Assembly (NCBI GenBank): GCA_047620505.1
Contig: JBLHKS010000116.1
Span: 1 to 23,028, forward strand
Length of the DNA stretch: 23,028 nucleotides
Direction of reading: 5' to 3'
From: JBLHKS01 sp047620505
GTDB lineage: Bacteria > Verrucomicrobiota > Verrucomicrobiia > Verrucomicrobiales > DEV007
Made by a program: the position numbers and the translations under genes. Each line of letters begins with the position of its first letter. Position 1 is the first letter of the stretch. Positions 1-7,297 of the stretch are shown here, one piece after another. Below the pieces are notes generated by a model that searched no databases, was not told where the DNA came from, and worked only from the letters and a program-made list of their open reading frames with translations.

Positions 1-303
1 CAGCGTAGTGGTCATGTCGATCCAGCGTTTCTGCTTGGCGATCTCCTTTTCCCGAAACGCCAGATCTGGATGGGTGAAATCCGGCGAGCAACACATCATT
101 GGAATGACCTTCCCTGTGTCCTCGACCTCATTGCGAAACCGAGTCCAGTTTCCCTCATCCTCCATTTCCAGAAACCCCGCATACCACTCCAATCCGTCGA
201 TATCGAGTTTGGAGGCAAGCTGGATCCATTCGGAAACGGACATCGTTCCATCTTTGCAGAGCGCCTGCATGAAGGCTTTGGGGAAGGCGGCGAGTTTTGG
301 CAT
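1..303 (-). CDS. Sugar phosphate isomerase/epimerase-like TIM-barrel protein (N-terminal part, cut by window edge)
   Basis: Reading the minus strand from the ATG at 303 gives 101 codons open to the window edge, beginning MPKLAAFPKAFMQALCKDG. The pattern of a first helix, 'SVSEWIQLASKLDIDGLEWY', and then a loop with 'KVIPMMCCSPDFTHPD' is typical of the first two beta-alpha units of the xylose-isomerase-like TIM-barrel family (AP endonuclease family 2 fold). These proteins isomerise or epimerise sugars and related polyols in the cytoplasm. The start lies 15 nt after the stop of the Zn-dehydrogenase gene on the same strand, so the two probably form one operon for uptake or catabolism of a sugar or polyol. 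The substrate cannot be told from the fragment, and the metal-binding residues lie outside the window. Family assignment is fairly sure; the specific reaction is unknown. Confidence 0.72.
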   Translation of the reverse strand, partial: MPKLAAFPKAFMQALCKDGTMSVSEWIQLASKLDIDGLEWYAGFLEMEDEGNWTRFRNEVEDTGKVIPMMCCSPDFTHPDLAFREKEIAKQKRWIDMTTTL

Positions 304-318
304 TGTGATTTTGGGCTG

Positions 319-1344
319 TTATTCGGGTTTCAGGACAGATTTTACGACTTCGCCTTTGTGCATCTTCTCAAACGCTTCATGCCAATCTGCTAACGACCAG
401 ACTCCGCCGATGATCGGTTTCACATCGAGCTGGCCACTGGAAAGCAGCGAGATCACCCGCTCCCAAATCGGCCAGTTGTGACTGAAACTCCCCTGAAGCG
501 TCACGTTCTTCTGAACGAGTGGATCGAGGTTAAAACCAAGCGGCTGAGGTCCCCAGCCGACTTTGCTGATCCAGCCAGCAGGCCTGACAATGTTCATGGC
601 AATCTGAAGCGTTATGCTTGCGCCCGCGGCATCGATCACGCCGTCGCAGCCCAGACCGTCACGATCATTTGCCCAAGGTGCGGCGTCGCCGATGATGACT
701 TCGCAACCATACTGCTTGGCAATCTCCAACCGATGCGCGTCCTGCGGCAGGCCGACAATCGCGACTTGGGCACCGCAGAGCCGCGCCATCGCCGCACAGA
801 GAATCCCGATCGTTCCCGGCCCTAACACGACCACGCGATCACCCGGCTCGATGCGCGCGTTCTTGACCACTGCGCTGTAGGCAACGCAACACGGCTCCGT
901 CAGACAAGCTTGCTCGAATGGCAGCTGCTGGGGGACGTGATGAAGAATTCGCGACGGAACGCGGACGAATTTTGTCATCGCGCCGTTCACCCCATAACCA
1001 AAGCCCTTGCGCGTCGGATCGAGGTTGTAGAGACCGCGTCGCGTCATCGGATTGTCCGGATCGATGATCGCCGCGGTTTCAGACACGACACGATCACCTT
1101 CATTCCAGTTTTCGACCTCGGCCCCGACCTCAAGAATGTGGCCACCGAATTCATGACCGAGCACAACCGGGTAGTTAACTGGCCATGAATGGTCAGCCGT
1201 CCACTGATGAAGATCGCTGCCGCAAACACCGACGTTGGCGACTTCAAGCAAGACATCCTCGGGCCCAATATCAGGCTTCTCGATCTCGCGAATTTCGACG
1301 GAACTCTTTTCAGGGGCGTAGTTGACAACAGCTGCGGATTTCAT
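319..1344 (-). CDS. Zinc-dependent medium-chain alcohol/polyol dehydrogenase
   Basis: This is a 341-aa cytoplasmic NAD(P)-dependent dehydrogenase of the threonine/sorbitol dehydrogenase branch. It would oxidise a secondary hydroxyl of a polyol, sugar or amino acid. The catalytic zinc site is visible: C41 in 'VGVCGSDLH', H64-E65 in 'VLGHEFGG' and E150 in 'LTEPCCVAYSAV'. The Rossmann motif is 'LGPGTIG' (about 174-180). The lobe that normally carries four cysteines for a structural zinc (about residues 88-120) has none, so this protein probably lacks the second zinc, as some sorbitol dehydrogenases do. I start at MKSAAVVNY, where family homology begins. An upstream in-frame ATG at 1431 would add 29 residues without family character. 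The gene is followed after 15 nt by the TIM-barrel isomerase gene, suggesting consecutive steps in carbohydrate catabolism. The substrate is not determinable. Confidence 0.9.
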   Translation of the reverse strand: MKSAAVVNYAPEKSSVEIREIEKPDIGPEDVLLEVANVGVCGSDLHQWTADHSWPVNYPVVLGHEFGGHILEVGAEVENWNEGDRVVSETAAIIDPDNPMTRRGLYNLDPTRKGFGYGVNGAMTKFVRVPSRILHHVPQQLPFEQACLTEPCCVAYSAVVKNARIEPGDRVVVLGPGTIGILCAAMARLCGAQVAIVGLPQDAHRLEIAKQYGCEVIIGDAAPWANDRDGLGCDGVIDAAGASITLQIAMNIVRPAGWISKVGWGPQPLGFNLDPLVQKNVTLQGSFSHNWPIWERVISLLSSGQLDVKPIIGGVWSLADWHEAFEKMHKGEVVKSVLKPE

Positions 1345-2311
1345 GGTGGTGGTCGAAAGTTGGAGGACGGAACTAATGACAGAATCGGGAGATTTCGTTG
1401 CGACAAAGACCATACGAAATGCGACGCCCAACCTGAAATACGCTCAACAGCTGCTGGGTCTTCATTCATTGTTCTTCCGGCGCGCCGCGCGACCGTCCAT
1501 TGGCTTCTGCCTGTTTGCACGCGCTTTGGCCAAGCCAACGAATCGCTAAGCCGTGTTTGGGGACGGAACATTTTGGGCAGAGACCGACTTGCCCGCTTTC
1601 TGGAATCGACTCATGCAACAGCATTTCCGGGATCAGTGGATTTCCGCAGCGCGCTGGCACAGGAATGGGCGAGGACCAAGCTCTCTCACCCCGTCCCGTG
1701 ACCGAGAAAGAACGCCGCCAGAACGGTGCAATAGCCACCGTAGACGCGTTAGGTATCAGTAGATGCAAAGCGTAACCATTACGTGCCGCGCATCTCCCGT
1801 TTTCTGGTCTGCGCCCTCTACTGCGAGGGCAAAGACGTGCCACCCCGACGATGAGTCTGGCTGACGAATCGCTAGCCAACTCGCTTCGAGACTCAGGCTG
1901 GCGTCTGGCAGAGAACAGCTAGGAATGGAGTTGGAAAAGGTGCCGAATGAGGAATGAGGTAATCGGATTCACTGACGACTGGATGGCACTCGGCTTCAGC
2001 AATCGCGTACCTGCAGGGCCTGAACAAAATCCTGCAACTGTCGGCCGAATGCTCGGAAGGCAAACAACGCGTTTCGATCGAAGAGTTTACGCCGAATATT
2101 GGACTCAAAGACGTTCAACTTCGGTTTGCTTTTCAGCCTTGAACTGCCTCAAGGTAAATGAGAAAGCGGACATGCGAATCGTCAAATACGGCCACCATTC
2201 ATTTTCGTCAATCTGACTTTTTTGATCCTGGAATCCGGAAGAGTTCGGGCGGCTGAACCGGCAGCCGAGGCCTTTTTCCACGGTAATGACGCGAGTGACG
2301 CAAGTTGTGCA
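1345..2311. other. Gene-poor stretch of about 1 kb
   Basis: No open frame here gives a protein with recognisable family character. The frames that exist on both strands have the Arg/Ser/Pro-rich composition of random translation. The stretch holds one copy of the iterated palindrome (1448-1457) and one short frame with protein-like sequence (1963-2142, listed separately). The composition is patchy, and I see no insertion-sequence ends or tRNA. It probably represents decayed DNA between two gene blocks plus the promoter region of the dehydrogenase operon reading leftward. Confidence 0.55.
1963..2142 (+). pseudogene. Possible remnant of a coding sequence (ABC-exporter-like fragment?)
   Basis: The frame is open from 1963 to a TGA at 2140-2142, without an ATG at its head. 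It encodes a stretch that reads like real protein: 'AIAYLQGLNKILQL', then 'RVSIEEFTPNIGLKDVQLRF'. The second part resembles the junction between the membrane domain and the ATPase domain of ABC exporters, where an 'I.L.DV.F.Y' strand opens the nucleotide-binding domain. There is no Walker A after it and no membrane segment before it, so at best it is a short fossil. This is an inference from the amino-acid pattern and could be chance. Confidence 0.22.
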
Positions 2312-2914
2312 TCATTTTTTCCGCTTCGCCTGCCACGAGGACCTCAATTCCTGGAATGCTTCTAGCCCGCATTCTGGTGACAGGGAGATTATGTCTCTCA
2401 GTTTGTGCTCGCTAAAGTATCGCCGGTCGGTAGGCGATTTAAGGGATATCAGGAACTCCAATACCTCGCCCGGCAGGTTATTGAGGCGAAGGATTTGTCG
2501 AATTCGACCCGGTGTGACGCGATGTGCTATGGCGATGTCGTCCACAGTAAAAAACTCGCACGACCGAAGAATTTCGGCCCAGATCGCGGCTTTCGATACC
2601 GAATCCGTGGCGGAATCCACATCTACCTTTAAAAGCACGTCTTTCAGTGTGCTGAAAGACTCGCTGACAAATGGGCGAGCAAGAATTGGAGCCCTCTCCC
2701 AGTCGTTCGCGCGAGCCAATGCCTGAAAACTCTGGTCAAACGAAGTTCGTAATCCACTCACACCTGCCCCGCCACCAAAGTCAATTTCGCAGTCTGTCTT
2801 GGATCGAGGTTTAAATGATTCGGCGTCGAACGGGGGATTGCGTGAAGAATGAATGCATTCTGATTCGCAATAAGCGCGGAGCAGCTGCTGGACTCGAGCG
2901 GCAATGTTCCGCAT
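2312..2914 (-). CDS. Putative HTH DNA-binding protein (ParB/KorB- or recombinase-type helix-turn-helix)
   Basis: From the ATG at 2914 the minus strand encodes 200 aa (an upstream ATG at 2983 would add 23). Residues about 122-152 form a clear helix-turn-helix: 'FTVDDIAIAHRVTPGRIRQILRL' then 'NNLPGEVLEFLIS'. This is the arrangement seen in ParB/KorB proteins and at the C-terminus of some large serine recombinases. The N-terminal 115 residues are not recognised. The final residues are very basic (QAKRKK). The gene ends in the gene-poor region and begins within the start region of the divergent cytochrome gene, with the two ATGs sharing bases 2913-2914. It could be a regulator, a plasmid- or phage-derived remnant, or the tail of a broken recombinase. 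No good Shine-Dalgarno sequence is visible. The HTH is convincing; that the whole frame is an expressed gene is only moderately likely. Confidence 0.5.
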   Translation of the reverse strand: MRNIAARVQQLLRAYCESECIHSSRNPPFDAESFKPRSKTDCEIDFGGGAGVSGLRTSFDQSFQALARANDWERAPILARPFVSESFSTLKDVLLKVDVDSATDSVSKAAIWAEILRSCEFFTVDDIAIAHRVTPGRIRQILRLNNLPGEVLEFLISLKSPTDRRYFSEHKLRDIISLSPECGLEAFQELRSSWQAKRKK

Positions 2915-3398
2915 GAAATCAGTCCCAATTCTCTCTCTTCTGGTTTTGCTTCTCGGCTTCGGATTGACAGCCTGTGTGAGCAACCGCGGCGGTGTTCCTG
3001 AAGTGGTTGTCCTGATCCCTGAAGGCTCCCCCTATGCAGAGGAAGACAAGCCAATCGACTTCGTTTCGGACATCAAGCCCATACTCGAAGCTAACTGCCT
3101 GAAGTGTCACAACGATAAATCGCTGATGACGTCTGTTAGTTTTGAGACCCGAGAGCAAATCCTGAAAGCCACCACCGAGCGCCGCCCAATTCTCGTTCCT
3201 GGCGATCCGGAAGGCAGCACTCTTTTTCTCGTAACGCAGCTGCCTGACTACTTCGTCGAGGCGATGCCTGCCGATGGTCATAAGCTAAGCGATGACACTA
3301 CGTGGAAGATCTATCGATGGATTCTTGAGGGGGCGGACTGGCCTGATGCCGTCAGGCTCAAGGCACCAAATCTGTCTGTCGTGGCTGCTGCGGATTGA
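2913..3398 (+). CDS. Lipoprotein single-haem c-type cytochrome (planctomycete cytochrome C type)
   Basis: This is a 161-aa exported electron-transfer lipoprotein. Residues 1-20 form a lipoprotein signal peptide with lipobox 'LTAC', placing the lipid-modified Cys at 21. One haem-binding CxxCH (C62-L-K-C65-H66) follows 'FVSDIKPILEANC', the standard opening of the cytochrome domain found in planctomycetes and verrucomicrobia next to DUF1549/DUF1553 proteins. 'EAMPADGHKL' (about 116-125) offers M118 as the sixth haem ligand, and 'WKIYRWILEGADWP' is the usual closing helix. I chose the ATG at 2913 because the signal peptide starts there; the ATG at 2904 adds only MFR. No DUF1549/1553 partner is nearby, so its redox partner is unknown. 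It probably sits in the inner or outer membrane facing the periplasm. Confidence 0.87.
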   Translation: MKSVPILSLLVLLLGFGLTACVSNRGGVPEVVVLIPEGSPYAEEDKPIDFVSDIKPILEANCLKCHNDKSLMTSVSFETREQILKATTERRPILVPGDPEGSTLFLVTQLPDYFVEAMPADGHKLSDDTTWKIYRWILEGADWPDAVRLKAPNLSVVAAAD

Positions 3399-3743
3399 AG
3401 GCCGCGTCGCAGCTCGGATTTTGTGCCAAATCTTGCGGCAAGTAGCTCAAGCGATGCGTTGTCCAGAATCTCCCCCGCGCCAAGTTGGTCAAGAGGACAG
3501 CAAACCCACTAAATCGACTTTGAGTAGGCAAAGGCCTAAGGCACGCGAAGGCCAGATTAGATCGAAAATAATGTCTGCTAGTTGAATAAGAATTCCAATC
3601 AAGGGGAAAACCGTGACGCTCGTTCCGCTGAGTGGCTGGAGCGGGCGTCACACCTTCTTGAGCATGCACCAGACTATGATTATCAGGTAGAGCCCACTCA
3701 TTTTGACTGCGGCAACGGCGATATCGGTTCAGAGTAAAGACTC
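3399..3743. other. Intergenic leader region upstream of the secreted hydrolase
   Basis: This 345-nt stretch has no credible gene. Its one notable element is a bulged inverted repeat at 3613-3651 (listed separately). There is no T-run after that repeat, so it is not an obvious terminator of the cytochrome gene. A promoter for the downstream hydrolase is expected here, but I could not pick a convincing one. Confidence 0.5.
3613..3651 (+). promoter_or_regulatory. Bulged hairpin in the leader of the secreted hydrolase gene
   Basis: GTGACGC (3613-3619) pairs with GCGTCAC (3645-3651), and CCGCT (3625-3629) pairs with AGCGG (3640-3644). This gives a 12-bp GC-rich stem with a 5-nt bulge on the left arm and a 10-nt loop. 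It ends 92 nt before the ATG at 3744. It could be a 5'-UTR structure, a protein-binding dyad or a weak terminator of the upstream gene. No known riboswitch consensus was recognised. Confidence 0.4.
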
Positions 3744-5807
3744 ATGAACTCGTCACCAACACACATCATTCGCCAAGGGCTCGGGCTTCTCGCCATACTT
3801 TTGGTTCTCGCCAGGCCTTTGACTGCGGAAGTCTCACGCTTCGAGATCCTGGAGCGCGACGCTTTTGCCGATGGCGAGGTTTTTGGAGAGACTGGAAGCT
3901 ATGAGCGAATTATCGGCCGCGTGCATTACGAGCTCGATCCAGACCTTCCGCAAAACCAGAACGTCGTCGATCTGGAGCTTGCGCCGCGCAACGAGCGTGG
4001 TCGCGTTGAATTGTCGGCGGACTTGTTCATTCTCACGCCGAAGGATCTGGCCAAGGGCAACGGCGCGCTGCTCTACGGCGTGAACAATCGAGGGGGGCTG
4101 AATGCGTTGCGGCACTTCAATTTTGCTTCCGGTAGCAATCGGCCGAAGGAGCCGAACCATGCGGGCGACGGCTTTCTCATGCGGCACGGGTTTACTGTCG
4201 TGTGGAGCGGCTGGGACGGCGAGTTGCTGCCGGGCAGTGATCGGTTGAGGCACTTTGCACCGCCGGTGGCTAAGCGTATAACCGGGAAAGTGCGCTGCGA
4301 AATTGTGCCAAGCGCAGACACAACACGCACGATGGTCAATTGGGCTAACCACGGCTCGTATCGACCAACTGCCGAAGGGCTGGAGAACGCGACGCTGACC
4401 AACCGACTTTTAGCGAGCGATCCACGAGTTTCGATCCCTCGCGACGACTGGCAGCTGCTGGTGACGGAAATTGAGGGCGAGTCGCCCGGCCAACTACCAA
4501 AAGTGGAGCTGGAGTATCCGGATGGGCTCAAAAAGCTACACATATACGAGCTGATTTACGAAGCCCGGGACCCGGTCGTGATGGGAACCGGGTTCACTGC
4601 GGTTCGCGATCTCGTTTCTGCGCTCAAGCACGGCTCGGGTAACGATAATCCGCTCTTGGTCGATGGAAATTCTCTGATCGATCGGGCTCATTCTTTCGGC
4701 GTGTCGCAGAGCGGGCGATTTTTGCGTGAGATGATCTACTGGGATTTCAACGCGGACGAACAAGGCCGCAAAGTGTTCGACGGGATCATTCCGCATGTGT
4801 CCGGCTCTGGAATGGGCTCGTTTAATCATCGCTTTGCCCAGCCCACTCGTCATGCCGGTCAGCACGATCATCACGACTATCCGCCGGATCGGTTTCCCTT
4901 CGCCTACGGCACGCAGACGGACCCGTTGTCAGGGTTGACCGAAGGCATTCTCGATCGCGCTCAACGCAGCGGCACAGCGCCGTTGGTGATGCACACGCAG
5001 TCTTCCTCCGAGTACTGGAATCGTAGTGGTTCGCTGGTTCATACCGATCCGTTAGGGCAAAAGGACGCCGAGATTCCGGACAATGTTCGGCTATACTTTT
5101 TCGGCGGGACTCAACACGGCCCAAGCGGGTTCACGACGGAGATCGGCGGCGGTCAGACGGCTCCGAGTCCGGCTGACTACAAACCTTTCGTGCGTGCGCT
5201 TCTGTTGCGGCTCGATCGCTGGGCAAAAGACGGGACTGAGCCGCCGCCGAGCGTTTTTCCGAAGATCAGCGAGGGCACGCTGGTCGCTTGGACCCAGAAC
5301 GCGACGGGCTTTCCCAACATCCCCGGAATTCGTTATCCCGGCGTGATCCAGCAGCCTTCGTTCCTCGACTTCGGACCGCGTTGGCAAGATGAACGGATCA
5401 TCGACAACCAGCCGCCGATTCCTCGGGGCGATTACCGCGTTCTGGTTCCGCGATCGGGCCCGGATGGGAACGAACTCGGCTGTCTTTCGGCACCGGAAGT
5501 TGCCGTGCCGGTCGCGACCTACGCCAGCTGGCGATTGCGCAGTGAATCGGGCCCTGCCGCCAATCAACTTTACAGTTTGTCAGGATCTTATATTCCGTTT
5601 CCGGTTACGAAAGCGGAGCGCGAAGCAAGCGGCGATCCACGGTTATCAATCGAAGAACGCTACGGCTCCCTTGAGAAGTATCTTAGCCAGCTCGAAGCCC
5701 AATGCCGAGAATACGAAGAGGCTGGCTATCTCCTGCCTGAGGATTCCGAGCGGACGATGAAGATTCAGCGCGAGCGCGTTTCGCCACTCTTCAAAACGAC
5801 GCCCTAG
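3744..5807 (+). CDS. Secreted alpha/beta-hydrolase domain protein (Abhydrolase_10 type)
   Basis: This is a 687-aa exported hydrolase. Residues 1-28 form a Sec signal peptide (hydrophobic 'LGLLAILLVLA' followed by 'TAEVS'). The mature part belongs to the large secreted alpha/beta-hydrolase group known only by its domain. Visible features are an N-terminal beta-rich part ('EVFGETGSYERIIGRVHYELDP'), the nucleophile elbow 'FGVSQSGRFLREM' with S321/S323, a likely acid at E423 ('SSSEYW') and a likely catalytic His at H458 ('GGTQHGPSG'). The natural substrate is unknown; an ester is expected from the fold. The gene stands alone, 345 nt after the cytochrome gene, and converges with glyoxalase I 34 nt downstream. 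The start is the first ATG of the signal peptide, with only a weak purine-rich stretch before it. One copy of the iterated palindrome lies inside at 4452. Confidence 0.85.
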   Translation: MNSSPTHIIRQGLGLLAILLVLARPLTAEVSRFEILERDAFADGEVFGETGSYERIIGRVHYELDPDLPQNQNVVDLELAPRNERGRVELSADLFILTPKDLAKGNGALLYGVNNRGGLNALRHFNFASGSNRPKEPNHAGDGFLMRHGFTVVWSGWDGELLPGSDRLRHFAPPVAKRITGKVRCEIVPSADTTRTMVNWANHGSYRPTAEGLENATLTNRLLASDPRVSIPRDDWQLLVTEIEGESPGQLPKVELEYPDGLKKLHIYELIYEARDPVVMGTGFTAVRDLVSALKHGSGNDNPLLVDGNSLIDRAHSFGVSQSGRFLREMIYWDFNADEQGRKVFDGIIPHVSGSGMGSFNHRFAQPTRHAGQHDHHDYPPDRFPFAYGTQTDPLSGLTEGILDRAQRSGTAPLVMHTQSSSEYWNRSGSLVHTDPLGQKDAEIPDNVRLYFFGGTQHGPSGFTTEIGGGQTAPSPADYKPFVRALLLRLDRWAKDGTEPPPSVFPKISEGTLVAWTQNATGFPNIPGIRYPGVIQQPSFLDFGPRWQDERIIDNQPPIPRGDYRVLVPRSGPDGNELGCLSAPEVAVPVATYASWRLRSESGPAANQLYSLSGSYIPFPVTKAEREASGDPRLSIEERYGSLEKYLSQLEAQCREYEEAGYLLPEDSERTMKIQRERVSPLFKTTP

Positions 5808-5841
5808 CTGTTTCCGGCTGAAGCTCTTTTCGCTACAGCGC

Positions 5842-6222
5842 CTAGCGCTCGAGGATTTCGACTTCGTAGCCGTCAGGATCCGTTACGAACGCCATTTTCT
5901 GTTTGTCTCCAGATGGAAACGCAGTCCGCCAGTCTCCAGGCCAGATTTCGAGGCCGCTCTTTTCGACTCCATCGCAGTAGTCCATGATATCGGGCACGCC
6001 GACTGCGGTGTGCATCAGGTCTTCAGGAAATTCGACCTTGAACTCGGGCGAGTAGCAGAGTTCGAGAAAATGCTCACTGCCCTCAAGCTCAAGAAATGCG
6101 AGCTGGTTTCCGGCAGGCGATTTGTCGGTTCGGCGCGCGAGTTTGAAGCCGAGTTTTTCGTAGAAGCCGATCGTTTGATCGAGATCGCTGACTCGGATGC
6201 GGGTGTGGAGAAATTTGATCAT
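5842..6222 (-). CDS. gloA: Lactoylglutathione lyase (glyoxalase I)
   Basis: This is a 126-aa cytoplasmic VOC-superfamily enzyme. Glyoxalase I converts the methylglyoxal-glutathione hemithioacetal to lactoylglutathione, detoxifying methylglyoxal. The four metal ligands sit where the family has them: H6, E54, H71 and E122. The hallmark segments 'HTRIRVSDLDQTIGFYEKLGFKL' and 'FVTDPDGYEVEIL' are intact, and the length is typical of small bacterial GloA. The gene is tail-to-tail with the secreted hydrolase. It is divergent from the receiver-PAS gene across 230 nt that contain a 14-bp palindrome. A related VOC enzyme using another thiol is possible, but the complete ligand set favours GloA. Confidence 0.9.
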   Translation of the reverse strand: MIKFLHTRIRVSDLDQTIGFYEKLGFKLARRTDKSPAGNQLAFLELEGSEHFLELCYSPEFKVEFPEDLMHTAVGVPDIMDYCDGVEKSGLEIWPGDWRTAFPSGDKQKMAFVTDPDGYEVEILER

Positions 6223-6316
6223 TCCAAGCCGATATTCCAGTCCGGAACCGATTTCAAACGCTCATCAAGGATTCAGCAGAGACTTTTCGTGGCTGGTCAA
6301 ATGTGGCCTTGTTAGG

Positions 6317-6330
6317 ATTTTTCGAAAAAT
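6317..6330. promoter_or_regulatory. 14-bp AT-rich palindrome in a divergent intergenic region
   Basis: ATTTTTCGAAAAAT is a perfect palindrome. It lies 95 nt upstream of the glyoxalase I start (minus) and 123 nt upstream of the receiver-PAS start (plus). Its place in a divergent promoter region and its perfect symmetry suit an operator for a dimeric regulator. This is positional inference only. Confidence 0.3.
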
Positions 6331-6452
6331 AATCTTCGATTCTCAATCCCCCGACGGCTTCGGGAAAAAAATCAACGAATCCGATCATTTGGATCAGTCT
6401 GTTCGATAAGAAATCTTGACGCGAAGGCACCAGATCTGTTCCAATCGGATTT

Positions 6453-7196
6453 GTGAAAACTCTCGAACTTGGAGACCCCCGCCTGAACAGAGAGACGAGA
6501 CCCACTGCCTCTCTCCGGATTCTGATCGCCGAACATCTCGGCGGTCGGTTGACGCAACTCATCCCGGATTTTCCTATGGGAATTCCGGTCGATTTTGAAG
6601 TCGAAGACCACCTCGGTGTGGTCGCGAGCCTCGCTGCACAGAACGCCTTCGACATCGTCGTGATCGGCGATTCGTTGATCGGTCACGCGGTCGATCCAGC
6701 CATGATCGTGTCGCTCGCCGAGGCGTCTCACACGACGCCCGTTCTCATTCTCGGCCAGACGACGCCTGAGTTTAAAAATGGGGCGGAATCTGGCGGAATC
6801 CGGGTGGCTCCGCTAACCAATCTTTGCCCATCCTCGCTGCTGCGTGAAGTCCGCTACACGCTCGAAATGCACGTGAAAAAATTCCATCGTGCCGATCAAG
6901 ATCGGAGGATCGGCTGCTTGAAGCGAATCTTCGAGAACATGATCGAGAGAATGCCTTACGGAGTTGCTGTGACCGATGTCGAGGGCTTTTTGCGCTACGT
7001 AAACGAGGCTGCCTGCAAGCTTTGGAATCAGGGGCGAGTCAACTTGGTAGGCTCGCGGCTTGTCGACCATCCTGAAGAAGGGCGGGTCGAAATTCTCAAC
7101 ATCGGAGATCGCTCGCCGCCGGTTGAGATCGCGCCTGTGCCGATTGAGTGGTTAGGAAATCGCTATTTCCTGACCAGCGTCCGCCAGGCCAACTGA
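6453..7196 (+). CDS. Degenerate receiver-like domain plus PAS domain protein
   Basis: This is a 247-aa cytoplasmic signalling protein with a GTG start. Residues about 21-135 have the alternating beta/alpha pattern of a response-regulator receiver ('LRILIAEH', 'FDIVVIGDSLIG', 'TPVLILG'). The conserved lysine is missing: the strand-5 segment reads 'GIRVAPLTNLCPSSLL' where 'KP' is expected. The phospho-acceptor position is displaced to Gly/Asp 72-73, so phosphorylation by the standard mechanism is doubtful. Residues about 155-245 form a PAS sensor domain ('LKRIFENMIERMPYGVAVTDVEGFLRYVNEAA'). There is no kinase, GGDEF or DNA-binding output domain; the protein stops just after 'YFLTSVRQAN', where PAS-kinases usually continue. 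The next gene begins 101 nt downstream in the same direction, after a short GC hairpin (7227-7245). It may be a stand-alone sensor adaptor or a truncated histidine kinase. Confidence 0.72.
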   Translation: MKTLELGDPRLNRETRPTASLRILIAEHLGGRLTQLIPDFPMGIPVDFEVEDHLGVVASLAAQNAFDIVVIGDSLIGHAVDPAMIVSLAEASHTTPVLILGQTTPEFKNGAESGGIRVAPLTNLCPSSLLREVRYTLEMHVKKFHRADQDRRIGCLKRIFENMIERMPYGVAVTDVEGFLRYVNEAACKLWNQGRVNLVGSRLVDHPEEGRVEILNIGDRSPPVEIAPVPIEWLGNRYFLTSVRQAN

Positions 7197-7297
7197 GCCC
7201 GCTTGAGGCGGCGCATTCGGAGGAATCCCGGCTTGCGTTGCCGGGCGGGAAAGGCCTTTGTCTGGGCCTCGCAAAATCCCAAAAAATCAAAAACTCC

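Noticed and set aside
1..481. Plus-strand frame of 157 codons at the left edge.
   Set aside because: It is the antisense shadow of the TIM-barrel protein and of the C-terminus of the dehydrogenase, both with clear family features.
1466..1879. Minus-strand 137-codon frame with a CPKC motif.
   Set aside because: A single CxxC in an Arg/Ser/Pro-rich random-looking translation, with no start signal or conserved neighbour, does not support a gene.
6353..6374. CCCGA-TCGGG hairpin followed by an A-run between the glyoxalase and receiver-PAS genes.
   Set aside because: The run would be A, not U, in a plus transcript, and on the minus strand the T-run precedes the stem. Neither orientation makes an intrinsic terminator.
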